Part shown: positions 12,640-23,257 of the stretch, in pieces
Numbering within the stretch: position 1 is the stretch's first letter
How the letters are laid out: each line of letters begins with the position of its first letter
Assembly: GCA_018340805.1 (NCBI GenBank)
Contig: JACMZG010001870.1
Coordinates: forward strand, 46,130,006-46,194,005
Length of the DNA: 64,000 nucleotides
Reading direction: 5' to 3'
From: Microvelia longipes
Taxonomy: Eukaryota; Arthropoda; Insecta; Hemiptera; Veliidae
Notes under the pieces: model-generated
The model's database searches: none
What the model was told of the DNA's origin: nothing
Seen by the model: only the letters and a program-made list of their open reading frames with translations
Position numbers and translations under genes: made by a program

Positions 12640-13640
12640 GGGAGAGTATACCTGTATACATGTAATAAACATGTATACAAAAAGTTGATTTCAATTCCCC
12701 TATTATTTTCACGGTTTTTGTAAGATCACTAGTGTTAAGCTGCATCAAGCATGGTCTGTAGGGGGATGTGTGACCACTAGTATTAAAACTGATCCTATAA
12801 TACACAATTAGTTATAAATTAGGCGTTCTTCTTAACGGATGAATCGAGTGGTAAGTTTTGCGACTCCATTAAGGTGAGGAAAATTCAGGAGGAATAGGAA
12901 AAAGTAAACAGTCCCCGTTTATCTAGAAGACAGAGTATTTTCCAAGGGTTGCGATATTTTTAATTGAAAGGTGTTGAAAAGTTACTTGGATAAGCCGTAC
13001 AGGGCATTAAAGTGGGTTGAAAACTCCCTTTCGGGGTATTTACAGGGAATAAATCATACTTTAAACTTAGCTTCTCTTTAGTAATTCTAGTACAATAGCT
13101 TTCTGTCTGTATTTTAGGAGCAGAGCAATTGTGTTAAAACATACATTTAGGGACAGAAATATAAGCTATTTTAGGGAAAATTTGTTTAAAAAGACATATA
13201 TCTTTAAAATACATTTCGTATATAGCACTCTTTACTAGAACCCTAACAAGCATAACTAGCTTAATACAAGCTGCCAATGCTGCAGAGTATGAAGCTAAAG
13301 AATCATTATTTTAATTTAAATGTCTTACAATCTTTCCTAGCTACTAAAAAGGCAGAACTGGCCTGAAACAAAAAGATTTTGATAAATTTCTTGTTCCAGT
13401 GCTAAACTTTAAGTTTAGCAAAAATTGAGCTTTAATAAAAGTTCAGTCATGACTCTTTAGTCATTCCAGCGTCAAAAAGTAGCTTACTGAGCAAAATTTC
13501 ACATATTAAAAAAGAACCACAAGTTTCTTATGAATATACGCTAAAAACCGGTTAAAGGTCAATACTTTTCACTGGTCAACATAAAGACTTTATTTATGAA
13601 ATCGAATAAAACCAGTCCAGTGTCGACTTCTGTAAAGTAA
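12640..13640. other. Gene-free stretch
   Basis: No coding region was recognised. A small palindrome (GTATACATG ... CATGTATAC, about 12652-12678) sits at its start. Confidence 0.45.
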
Positions 13641-13644
13641 CAAA

Positions 13645-13786
13645 CAAGAGGCCTTAGGCCTTTTTGGCCGATCCGCGGCCACATAGTTGTTGTACTTTGT
13701 CAGTTGGTCATATTACTGGTTCATATGAGAGGTATAATGCCCATATATCAGCGAATTTTTAAATGTATTAGTCAACAAACGTGATT
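13645..13786 (+). repeat. Dispersed repeat with GGCC-rich head (family C)
   Basis: AGGCCTTAGGCCTTTTTGGC followed by GGCCACATAG, a region like CAGTTGGTCATATTACT, and ATATCAGCGAATTTTTAAAT. Diverged copies with the same order are at 35620-35745 (same strand) and 49370-49535 (same strand). It is a short interspersed repeat of about 140 bp whose class I cannot assign. Confidence 0.6.
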
Positions 13787-13900
13787 TGTTTACATTATGT
13801 CAACTTATGACATAATATTTGTTTACATTATGTCAACTTATGACATAATATTTATTTACATTATGTCAACTTATGACATAATATTTGTTTACATATATAT
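13787..13900. repeat. 33-bp minisatellite
   Basis: The unit TTTACATTATGTCAACTTAT plus GACATAATATT repeats with a 33-bp period, starting at about 13788, 13821, 13854 and 13887. There are three full copies and part of a fourth. The unit is itself a near palindrome (TTATGTCA ... TGACATAA). Confidence 0.9.
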
Positions 13901-14142
13901 GACAATCAATGATACCGAAATTAATGCTGACAATACAATGAAAATTCGTATATGTGTGAACCATTCATAGTAGTAAATGAGTGAAAAAAAATGTGTATAA
14001 TTTCAACCCAATATACACACTATATGAAGATTTGTGATTTTTTTTTGGTTAATGACGTCACACATATTTCATAAACAATAGTGTTCGGGACATAAAGATG
14101 GTTAATTTTATACCTAGTTTCATTTCGATCCCAAAAATGTCA

Positions 14143-14265
<123 letters not shown>

Positions 14266-14589
14266 ATATAACATTTTTTTAGATCAGAGAGACCAGACCC
14301 CCTTTCAAAAAATCTACTTCCCCCCACTGCCTCCTTCTATCTCATATACTCATTTTTGTTTTTGAAAATTCGCTAGAAGCCGTGGTAAACTGGAAAACCT
14401 AAACTACGGTCATAAACGTAATTCTAGGTATATTGTTGAATGAATTCGGCACGTAGTCAACCAGTAAAATATTTTCATAGGATTTTTAAAGGAACAACAA
14501 TGTGCTAAAACAATAAGAGTATTTGCATTTTTCCAAAAAAAAAATGGTTCATAAAATGATTAATTGTGCTGAAAAAGTATATTAAGCTG

Positions 14590-14830
14590 TAAAATAGTTA
14601 TTTATGCACCAAGGGAATAAAATGAGCCATTTTTTTCCTGATCTGTAATGTTGGTTCCTAAGACGAAGTCGCTGGAACCAAAGCAAATTAATTCCGAAGC
14701 GAAGCTGAGGAATTAATGTAATTTACTCCCGAGCCGCAGGCGAGAGAAATTATGTCATTTTACATTATTTAAAATGACATTATTTTTTCCCTCACTGGAA
14801 AACAGTAAGGGGAAAATGGCTGTTTATCCT
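14590..14830. mobile_element. Short element with ATAGTTATTTATGC end (family D)
   Basis: It starts with AATAGTTATTTATGCACCAA and holds arms around CCCGAGCCGCAGGCGAGAG and CGAAGCGAAGCTGAGG. The same ATAGTTATTTATGC terminus is used at 38444, 39580 (inverted), 40150, 55130 (inverted) and 56265, so it marks a group of non-autonomous elements. It has no coding capacity. Confidence 0.55.
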
Positions 14831-15044
14831 TTATGTACAATGTACATACAATATTTTATCTTCAAAAGACATAAAAACACATACCAGATATAGCGATTCA
14901 ATAACATTTAAACATATGTAACATAATAATATTATTTTAGACATATAACTTTCAATAACATTTTTCATATTTTTTTTTTAACTGACATTAAACAAAACTG
15001 ATACATAAATTAACAAATTATTAGAAGTCAAATGTGCAATTGGA

Positions 15045-15719
15045 TCAATTCTGCACTACAATTTTTTTATTTTTTTTGGTCAGACTGAACTGACTGAACC
15101 TCATTACCACATTATTGGAACTGGTGCCAGGACCAGGTTGGGAATAAGCATTTGTACTTGATATATTTGAGGTTTCTGAGAAAATTGTTTGAGCAACAGT
15201 TATTTTGTTGCTGATAAAGTTTTTAACTAACTTTTCGGTGATACTGGTTGAGCGCCATCCGCCATGGCGCTTAAGGGTAGTTATGGACGCTTTGCTAATA
15301 TTGTGGCGGATGTCCGTCTAAAATAGTGGTCTGCATACATGTTGAGGTTTTCTAAGTCTAAGAAAATAACTTGACATTAATTGTACCATATTCCCCAAAT
15401 TTGTTCTTTCCGACTGACTTGAGAGGTACATTTACCCTTTGAATAATAAAGAAAAAATCGTTTGTGGGGTACAAGACCGGGTCTTAAACTTAAATAATTT
15501 TGGCATAATTGCACATAAATGTTAATAATGGTGAATGATCTGTTTGTTTTATTCTTTATTTCATTCAGATGAACGCTGAGGTTTCCATTTTCATCAGTAA
15601 TAATGTCATCAGTTTTTAAATTTAATAACTCAATGCATCGGCATGCTCCGCTTATAGCTATGATTGTTGCAAAATAAAAAAAAATAACTAAATCTACGAA
15701 CACAAAACTAACGATAAAC
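15045..15719 (-). pseudogene. Crypton-like tyrosine recombinase, C-terminal half
   Basis: The minus-strand peptide contains IAISGACRCIELLNLKTDDI, the first catalytic Arg region of the tyrosine recombinase (phage-integrase) fold. Then come HYFRRTSATILAK (H-x-x-R box) and LKRHGGW (the second His box), followed by a Pro/Ser/Asn-rich tail ending in a stop at 15045. The lineage resembles the Crypton-related recombinases common in insect genomes. One base appears lost in an A run near 15293 (GCAAAGCG), so the HxxR and HGGW parts lie in different frames. The usual tyrosine after HGGW is not obvious (the text reads STSITEKLV), so activity is doubtful. An AG acceptor-like site precedes 15719. The N-terminal half lies at 18202-18611 on the same strand, 2.5 kb away. 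Confidence 0.8.
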
Positions 15720-15879
15720 TAGGTACGAAGAAATAAATTGTAATATAAAAACTGTTGTATACACAATTTTTGTAAACATCCTATTATTAATTACATAAAG
15801 AAATACGTTATTAATCCAATTAATCAATGTAATTACAACATAAAAAACAGTGCCTGTTGGCACTGTTAATTATAAAAAA

Positions 15880-16095
15880 AATATTTAAATTAATTACTTT
15901 ATATAAAACTAAATTAAATTAATTTAATTGATTAATTAAATAAATAAAATTAATTAAATCATTAAATTATTTAAATTAAATTAAATAAATTAAATTAATT
16001 AATCATAAATTAATTAAATTAAATTAATTAATTAATCATAAAATTAATTAAATTAATTAATCATTAATTAATTAATTAAAATTATTCATAAAAAA
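15880..16095. repeat. TTAATTAA low-complexity tract
   Basis: About 200 bases of TTAATTAAATTAA words, bounded on both sides by the sequence AACAGTGCCTGTTGGCACTG (at 15847 and 16095). The flanking 20-mer is itself a near-perfect palindrome (CAGTGCC TGTT GGCACTG) and is duplicated directly. Confidence 0.8.
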
Positions 16096-16439
16096 ACAGT
16101 GCCTGTTGGCACTGTTAATCATAGTTAAATAAGCAAAACATACAAATTTTAGTTCTTTTATTTGGCAAATAAACAGTGTGAATGAACTTTAGACTAAAAA
16201 ATTGCAAGTCATCATCTGACTCCGAACTCATGTTATCTAACTTATATATTATATATGTCAATCAATTTACTACACACTGCAAGAATTAAAAATTTATTAA
16301 ATGCTACAATAATATGTGTTGTATTCACTGTAAATGTTTACCTAATGTATTTTATTGATTGACATATGTAAAACTTGTTAAGAGTAAAATGACGTTTGTT
16401 TTGATTTTATAGTTTTATCCTTACCTTTATCATTATATA

Positions 16440-16577
16440 CGTGTCATTTGGGGCGTTTTTAGCGAATATCCTTTGGAAATTCGCCTAATGGGATAGGCGT
16501 CATGGCGGAATTCGAACCTCGGACCACGACACAAATCCGTTTCAGAGGTCCCTAATGACGAAAAAATAATTTTTCGC

Positions 16578-16580
<3 letters not shown>
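16440..16580 (-). repeat. Possible tRNA-derived SINE head
   Basis: On the minus strand GAGGTTCGAATTCCGCC matches the RNA polymerase III B box (GGTTCGANNCC). It is preceded by TTAGGGACCTCTGAAACGG, which could be a weak A-box region, and followed by GACGCCTATCCC. The spacing is about that of a tRNA, but no cloverleaf closes, so this is not a functional tRNA gene. It abuts a long (TA)n run. Confidence 0.35.
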
Positions 16581-16582
<2 letters not shown>

Positions 16583-16661
<79 letters not shown>

Positions 16662-16672
16662 TATATATATAT
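16583..16672. repeat. (TA)n microsatellite
   Basis: About 45 TA units with two interruptions. The open frame across it (IYIYIY) is an artefact. Confidence 0.97.
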
Positions 16673-16889
16673 GATATATTCTAGACACTTTCTTGTAAAC
16701 ACTCTATCTTTCGAACGGATTAATATTTTTTAACCAAACTTGGTACAAAAAATCAACCATGGAGAGGACACGAACCCTATTGAAAACCAGGTTTTGGTGA
16801 CGTCATTAAACCCGTTTGCTGAGTCAGCAAAATTTTTCAAAAAATCGGCAAAATTCAGGGTTAATATTTTTTGCCGCAAAAAAAGGTCA

Positions 16890-17240
16890 ATATTTATGTT
16901 TTGAGACGCTGAATCGAATGAAACCGGTTTGAAGTCGATACGACCCCTCAAGTGACCTAAAAGTCGAAAAAACCATTGTAAATTACCAAAAACCAAAATT
17001 TAGGTCGATAAAAAAATAAATTTCGAGTAGGGTGTCGTTTTCTATGTAATTTTGGGCGCTGAATCGAATGAAACCGGTCCGAAGTTGATTACGATCACTT
17101 TAAGTGACCAAAAAGTCGAAAAAAAAAAACCACAAAAATTATAGAAAAACCAAAATTACGGTCGTTAAAAATTAAATTCGAGTAGGGTGTCGTTTTTTCA
17201 ATGTTTTTTTGGGCCTCTGAGTTGAATACCAGTGGTCCGG
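16890..17240. repeat. About 148-bp tandem repeat, two and a half copies
   Basis: GCTGAATCGAATGAAACCGG at about 16909 and 17056, with AAAAGTCGAAAAAA and TTCGAGTAGGGTGTCGTTTT recurring at matching offsets. A third, diverged start (CTCTGAGTTGAATACCAGTG) is at 17214. No coding signal. Confidence 0.8.
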
Positions 17241-17339
17241 AGTAAAATACGACCACTCAAAAACGCTGGGTACCTGGGTTCACATCCTGGAAGGGTCGAT
17301 AATTTTTATCGTTTTTTTACTTAATATAAGTTTACAACT

Positions 17340-17487
17340 AGAAAATAATTCTGTGCGCGGTGGTCCGACATGTCGGGCGAATTTCCTTTGGATGCGAAAA
17401 CTCAAACCCAGAGTACCTGGGTTCAAAGCCGAGTAGGGACAATAATTTTTTATCGTTTTTTTTTACCTAATATAAGTTTACAACTAG
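17340..17487 (+). repeat. tRNA-like repeat unit (A-box and B-box words)
   Basis: GTGCGCGGTGGTCCGACATG resembles an A box. About 55 bases on, CTGGGTTCAAAGCCGAG resembles a B box, and both are in the correct order for a tRNA-derived SINE. The unit is followed by a T run and by further copies of GGCGCGGTGGTCCG at 17499 and 17595, so it is reiterated. No complete cloverleaf was found. Confidence 0.4.
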
Positions 17488-18201
17488 AAAATAATTCTGG
17501 CGCGGTGGTCCGCATGTCGGGCGAATTTCCTTTGGATGCGTGTTTCGTGCTCTTTACATTATATAAGTTTACAACTACTAAATAAATAATTCCGGCGCGG
17601 TGGTCCGCTGTCAGGCGAATTTCATTTAGAATGCGTTTTTCCGTGCTAAACAACATTTTATTGCTTATGCAAAAACCATGCCCATTGCGTGGTTCCGGTT
17701 CATGCTTTAGAACCTAAGCAGTTACTCAATTGTCAAGCACTGCTCGTAACTCATTTGTCTGTATTTTCCAAAGGAAATGCGCTAAAACCTTTAAAGATAA
17801 CGACTAAGCTTAAACATAAGTAACTACGCTTTAAACTAGTGCAAATAATAGGCGTACTTCTAATTTTAGAGGCATAGTTTTGTACAACCAACTAGATAAT
17901 TATGCGCATTTCCTTTGGAAAATACAGACAAAATGAGTTACGAGCAGTGCTTGACAATTGAGTAACTGCTTAGGTTCTAAAGCATGAACCGGAACCACGC
18001 AATGGGCATGGTTTTTGCATAAGCAAGAAATAGGTTGTTTAGCACGGAAAAACGCATTCTAAATGAAATTCGCCCGACAGCGGACCACCGCGCCGGAATT
18101 ATTTATTTAGTAGTTGTAAACTTATATAATGTAAAGAGCACGGAAACACGCATCCAAAGGAAATTCGCCCGACATGCGGACCACCGCGCCAGAATTATTT
18201 T
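17488..18201. mobile_element. Foldback element with GGCGCGGTGGTCCG arms
   Basis: Arms at 17488-17782 and 17904-18201 are inverted copies (AATTCTGGCGCGGTGGTCCG against its complement; GCGCATTTCCTTTGG at the inner edges), with a 122-bp spacer. Each arm holds two reiterations of a unit with GTCGGGCGAATTTCCTTTGG. The right edge at 18201 is exactly where homology to the Crypton-like recombinase breaks off, so this or a larger nested insertion split that gene. Confidence 0.8.
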
Positions 18202-18611
18202 AAAACAATTCTACTTCTCCCTTACTAAACACTTTTGATTTTTTAGCTATATATCCTTCTCCTTGCCTTTTTAAGAAAGCTATTAAGGATGAATATTCCT
18301 TTAAATTGATATTGTCTCTAATTAAAAAGCAAGATTTAAACATGGAATAAATAGACCACAGTATTGATGATTTTTTAGTTTAGCTAGCATACCGAAGTAT
18401 GCTAATATTATATTTCCACCAATAGTCTTTACTTTATTACTCTCACACCATTTCTTGAAATTGTCGTACTTTTTATCGTAAAATTTTCTTGATTTATTTG
18501 GCAAGAGATCGCTTTTTATTTTTCTTGCTTCTTCTAGAATATCAGGAGGTGCAGCTTTAGATCCAGCTTTAGAAGTTCATCAATTGAAACGATGTTACTA
18601 TCATTATCCAT
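18202..18611 (-). pseudogene. Crypton-like tyrosine recombinase, N-terminal half
   Basis: Starting from ATG at 18611 (MDNDSNIVSIDELL), the minus strand encodes the N-terminal SAM-like core-binding part of this recombinase lineage. It reads ILEEARKIKSDLLPNKSRKF, then KTIGGNIILAYFGMLAKL, SSILWSIYSMFKS, and LKEYSSLIAFLKRQGEGY, ending KKSKVFSKGEVELF. Two frame changes are needed, near 18569 and 18373. Both are single-base losses in A runs (CTAAAGCTGG and CTAAAAAATCATC). The reading stops at 18202, the edge of a foldback element. Homology resumes at 15719 with the catalytic domain, so the gene is in two pieces with about 2.5 kb of repeats between them, either as an intron or as an insertion. Confidence 0.8.
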
Positions 18612-18960
18612 GGTTATACACTAACACTTACACATTTTTAACTTAATGAACAAGTTTGTATCGAAAAATATTATAACAAACACAAATAAAAAATATTTAT
18701 TTATATTTAAATAATAAAGGATTATTAATATTGTTAAACACGTGTTTATATTGATGTTAATATAAAACGCGCATGCGTAGTTTGATGTTTGTTTAGTTCG
18801 TGTTATTTTCGTGTTACGTGTTATATGTCTTATTTTCATTTTAGTCCCGCATTTTACTTTAGTCCCGTATATTAAGATAAGGGACGAAAAGCCCTGTTTT
18901 AGCCCCTTATATTAGAGTAAAAAAGTTCATTTTAGTCCCTTCTGGAGAGAAAAAATATTT
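18612..18960. other. Gene-free stretch upstream of the recombinase
   Basis: AT-rich, then a block (18840-18960) of TTTAGTCCC words repeated four times in direct and inverted forms. No coding signal. Confidence 0.4.
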
Positions 18961-18961
18961 A

Positions 18962-19385
18962 ATTTCATTTTAAATAGTCGAAATAAGCATTTAAAAAAGA
19001 GGAGAGGGGGGATGGGTGAGAGAGTGGGGTGAAAACGGAACATTGTAAAGGTTGGGTCATTTAAGATACAGATGGGAGTTTTAGTTAGAAATATCGTAAG
19101 GTCAACAGTTCAATAGAATGTAAAGAAGACTAAAACAAAACAATTCCGTGTTCCAGGTAATGCAATGTCTAAGGAACGTGATGACTACAGCTGTCAGTAT
19201 TATTTTGTTGACAGTATAGAATAAACTCTTATGAGTGTTGCTCTAGTGAATATTGTACTACACGGCGGTATTCTTACATCTGACGTCACACAAGCAGTCG
19301 AGACCGTTTTCCCGCTAAAAGAAAATGTTTAAATATATTTTTCGTTTTTTTGCTGCATCATCAAAAGTATACCTTTTTTCATTCT
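18962..19385 (+). repeat. Dispersed repeat, inverted copy at 52090-52530
   Basis: The segment runs from GAGAGGGGGGATGGGTGAGAG through AACAATTCCGTGTTCCAGGTA, GACTACAGCTGTCAGTAT and CACGGCGGTATTCTTAC to TTTTTGCTGCATCATCAAAAG. The complete series is found reverse-complemented at 52090-52530. It is a mobile or duplicated segment of about 420 bp without an ORF of its own. Confidence 0.8.
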
Positions 19386-20244
19386 AATATTTTACAGGGT
19401 ATTCTTTTATATGATGTACTTAAAGATAATACAATAAAAATAAATTGTGCAAATAATCTATTTAAAATTAGCATAATTAATGGTAGTATTGATAAAGTGA
19501 TCTGTAATTAATCATCAGTTTATAGTAATGATAGTGATAAGAAGAGTAACAGTATCGGTGAAACAGTGAGAGTGAAACACTCACTACTTTAAGTGTCACT
19601 GAAAAAAATGTAACGTAAGCCGTCATGGCCTCTATGATATTTAAATGTTAAGTAGGGCTTGTAAATGTAGGGGTGTGTTTAAATGTTAAGTACTCATCTC
19701 TTTAAACTTCTTTAGTACTCACAAAATATAATTAAAATAAGTGTAACACCAAAGTTCTGTTCAAAGATTAATTTAATAAAACAAATAAAAGATTAAGTCG
19801 ATTTTTCATGGAATGAGTAGAATGATCAGCAGCTAAGTTGAGTCGTTACTTTAGTTAGTAGCAGATATTAGTTCATACTTGGATTTTTCTTTAGCTTCAA
19901 GGTATAAAGATCGGGATATTTTTATATACTTTACCTCGCTCCGAACTTCAACATGGTAACCGTATTTTAAATTCTCTGTAACAATGGAACGATCTCTAAG
20001 GTAGCAACTATTCATTAGGGTCAGCCATATTTAATTTTCCTCGTTTCGTTATACCGTAAGTATAAATGATAAGTATTTTGTTAACAAAACTAGTTTTAAA
20101 CATTTAATATTTTACCCTTAACAAATAAGACAAATTAGATTCAAGTATTACAGAAAATATAAAATAATTATTTGGTTGAGAGTCCTTTTATAAAATAATA
20201 ATAAATTAAAAACAGATGAAATGGCACAAAAGTCTACTATAATA
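19386..20244. other. Gene-free AT-rich stretch
   Basis: No coding region is seen. A scrap of dispersed repeat family A (ATACCGTAAGTATAAATG) is at 20050. Confidence 0.5.
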
Positions 20245-21932
20245 TGACACACGGCTAAAATCAATTGACAGCGCGCCAAAAATCTGTGAGGGAAAATAAT
20301 TCTATTGGTTCAGACCGGCCACGCTCTTTCCCCCTCCACCTTATGCCAACCTCGGTATAAAAAATACCTTTGTCGTAAATAAAATTATAAAAAGGCAACA
20401 CTGGTTGTAAATATATGTAACCTCGCGTCGCTTTCATTGTGCTCATTGATCTGTTTGATTTCGTTTCATTTCATTCCAATCTGTTTAATTCGTCCAATTA
20501 TTACGGAGTTGTAATATGATCTGAGTGCCTATATTTGACGCAAGGACATTGATGCATTCTTCAAGCATTTCTTGCTATTTGAGTTCTGCGCATGGTCTGT
20601 GTTCTGTCAACCAAAAGACAGAATTGTTTTTCGAAAATGCCATGTCTTTCAATAGATGACAGTCTTGACTTTTTTAAGTCATGTATGCATATTGTGTCAT
20701 ATTATTTTTATAATATGAAACAATACGCATTCGATTATACAAACTTGACACAAAAAAGCAGTTTGTTTTGGAAAAAAGTAATTATAGCTGACGGTTTATT
20801 TAAATCGTCAAACGTTTATCATAGAACTTATGATCCATTGCATTACGTAATTACCAACTTTAACTGCACTTAATTGATACTTCCCGAACAAATTTAAAGC
20901 AACACTTAGTTGGTAGATTTATAAGACACAACAATATTCCTACCTAAAAAGTAAATAAATAATTTTAAAATTAAAAAATACGATATCAAATAAAAACAAA
21001 TAATAAAATTCAAAACATAACCTGACTTTCAGTGTTGCCAGAGTAGGGATTTTTTTGTTAATTAAAAGAAGGGATTTTTTTATAAAAAAAAGGTTGAAAG
21101 CAGGGGGGGGGTTAACTTAAATGAGGAAAAGTTTGGATTCGATTATCGCAAGCTACTAAAATAGCGCTGCGGCGGACCGGTGCGGACAACTCATGAACTA
21201 ACCCCAATAGCTTTCCAAAAATGACTGATTATATTTTTATATTAAAATTTATGAATACCATGGCAATTCTTGGTTATGACAGCTACATTTATTATTATTA
21301 TAAAATGATTGTTTTCTGTATGTATTTTTCACAAAAACGGTTCGCCGTTGCATGTTCTGTATTTCACAAATTCAGAAACTAAAAGTAAATAGAAACCTTT
21401 TTTAAACTTCCAGAGAACCTTACTGATGGCAGATAAGTAAATTTCATTTAATTAGTTTATTAATTTAGTCGATTTTATCAGGTAATTACATTAAATTACA
21501 TGTTCGCATCTTGCCGATGTAATTAAAATACAGGCTGCATTAAATGCCAAAATCTATCTTTTACCACGTGTAAACTTTAGCCACTATTTCATTATTACCT
21601 GATTGAATCAATTAAAATAATAAATTACTTGAATGAAAAACTTAAAAATAATCAGAAGCGTTCTGTGTAAGATTAAAGTGGTAGGGTTAGTGAGAAGTAT
21701 ACTATATAAAGTATAAAAAATTTCAAACTGACTGTGGGCAAAAAGCGGGAAATCAAGACACGCCCATTCAATTGAAAGGTAGGTCCCTCGCCGCGCTAGT
21801 GTCGACCGGAATCCAAATTTTTCCACCATTGAGTCGACAGTCTTACTGTTTAAGTATCTATAGTCTCTGGTTGAAAGCATTGAATTTTTGGCAGGTTTGT
21901 CAATTGATTTTAGCCGTGTGTCGTATATAATG
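20245..21932. mobile_element. TIR element with CACACGGCTAAAATCAATTGAC ends (family E)
   Basis: ACACGGCTAAAATCAATTGA near 20246 is mirrored by TCAATTGATTTTAGCCGTGT ending near 21932, giving a 1.69-kb element. A shorter, diverged copy lies at 25408-26262. The left part contains CGACCACGCTCTTTCCCCCT-like and CCAACCTCGGTATAAAAAA words. The open frame 20592-20873 falls in sequence shared by both copies, but it is not conserved as a frame and resembles no transposase I recognise. Both ends are flanked by TATA-like sequence, so the exact target duplication is unclear. Confidence 0.75.
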
Positions 21933-22117
21933 ATAGTGGGAAATTGGTTAAATGGTCCCAATAAATATAAATATGTTTTATATTCTGTTTGGAGAATGGT
22001 GGTTATATGATGAGATGTATCATGTGTGCACAAACAAGCACTATAGATTGGTAACGCTACAACAGTTGTAACAACGCAATATGGTAACCGATGCTAAACC
22101 GGATGGTAGCAACGACA

Positions 22118-22225
22118 GGGATAATAATAATAATATCGTTTATTTATATTATAAATACCTGTTTACAAAGGTTAAATTACAAATTATAAATAAATAAAAT
22201 AATATATATTGACCATTTGTGTCGC
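22118..22225 (-). repeat. Possible LINE 3' tail
   Basis: ATAATAATAATAATATCGTT read on the minus strand is AACGATATTATTATTATTAT, the kind of TTA-repeat tail carried by CR1/jockey-like LINEs (compare the tail at 61618-61648). No adjoining ORF is recognisable, so this would be a heavily 5'-truncated copy. Confidence 0.3.
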
Positions 22226-22499
22226 ATAAGCTCAAGGCTTGTGTGCGACACGAGTCTACTCCTTATATCTAATGGATGGTTTGGTATATTAGATTAGTTA
22301 CTCTAATTAAGCACTGCACTTGAAGAGAGCAAGTCCAACAGTTGGTTCGAAGTGTAAGGTAAATCGAATTAGTGTAAAGAGGCTTCTTTACACTCTCACT
22401 AGGGTGGTCTTAGACTTGAACTAACTCTGTTGGGTATCCCCAAAATAATAGGTACAAGATATATAAATAAGAAATTCGTAAAATAAAATAGTTGTGAGA

Positions 22500-23118
22500 G
22501 AGGGTACGTTACCGGCTTGGAGTAACAAAATTTTCTTGTAGCGAAGACAAAGATGGAAGTGATGGAAAATTTCATATTGAGATGTCATCTCACCGTTAGT
22601 TCCTTTAACCGCCGGTAGGATGCAACACTTTCTGGGCGTTAATTAAACATTTCGCACGATAAATTTACTTTTTAGTTACTATGCTCTCTCATAGATAGCG
22701 GGAGGTGTATGAAATAGAGAAATAGTAAGTAGAAATAAATAATAAAAAATATTAGATCTAACAAACTCCAAAATCTTGGAGAAGTTAAAGAGTTCGATCC
22801 ATAACAAAGAAAACTTAAGGGTGATGGTAGACACTAGGGAGGAAGTCAGCCATTGCAAAAATCAAGGATTATAAAGATCAGTTAGCCAGAATTAAGGGAA
22901 AGAAATCAAAAAAGAAAATTAATTTCAATAAAAATCTATAGAAACAGATTCAAAAGATGGGAGGTAAAGGGATAATCTAATTATCTAAGAGAAGTAGGAC
23001 CTCTTCTTGTAACCTATTATAGGATCAAGAATTAAACTTATAAAAAACTAAAATTAAACAAAGTTACATAACTTAACATGGCGTAAGAGATGCTATCGAA
23101 ATAAATAGAGAAAATCAC
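22500..23118. other. CNNM intron or 3' region, nothing recognised
   Basis: Mixed sequence without a convincing exon. A C-terminal CNNM exon was sought here on the minus strand and not found. Confidence 0.4.
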
Positions 23119-23257
23119 CTGATTCCTCGTCACTGCAGAGAAGAGATGGAAGTCCAAAGTAAGTAAAGGGACCGCTCTCAAACTTAAGTTTTTCCTCACC
23201 AACCAACACATCAACTTTACCTTCCAGTATCAATATAAGACCATCTTTGAATGTCTC
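23119..23257 (-). CDS. CNNM exon: CNBH beta-roll
   Basis: Acceptor TTTTCCACCCAG, donor TCAG|GTGATTTT. It reads ETFKDGLILILEGKVDVLVG then EEKLKFESGPFTYFGLPSLL and CSDEESG. It matches the CNNM cyclic-nucleotide-binding homology strand pattern FILIL-GKVEV--GKE-LKFE-GPF-YFG. It ends in phase 1, so at least one further exon (with the expected RATKLE-type C-terminal helix) lies toward lower coordinates. I did not find it between 1 and 23118. Confidence 0.92.

Noticed and set aside
19988..20026. CTCTAAGGTAGCAACTATTC resembles the 28S rRNA R2 target (CTCTTAAGGTAGCCAAATG).
   Set aside because: The match is about ten bases long and the flanks do not read as 28S rRNA. It is a chance likeness.
21608..22033. 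A 141-codon open frame on the minus strand.
   Set aside because: It crosses the right end of a TIR element into unrelated DNA, and the peptide resembles nothing.
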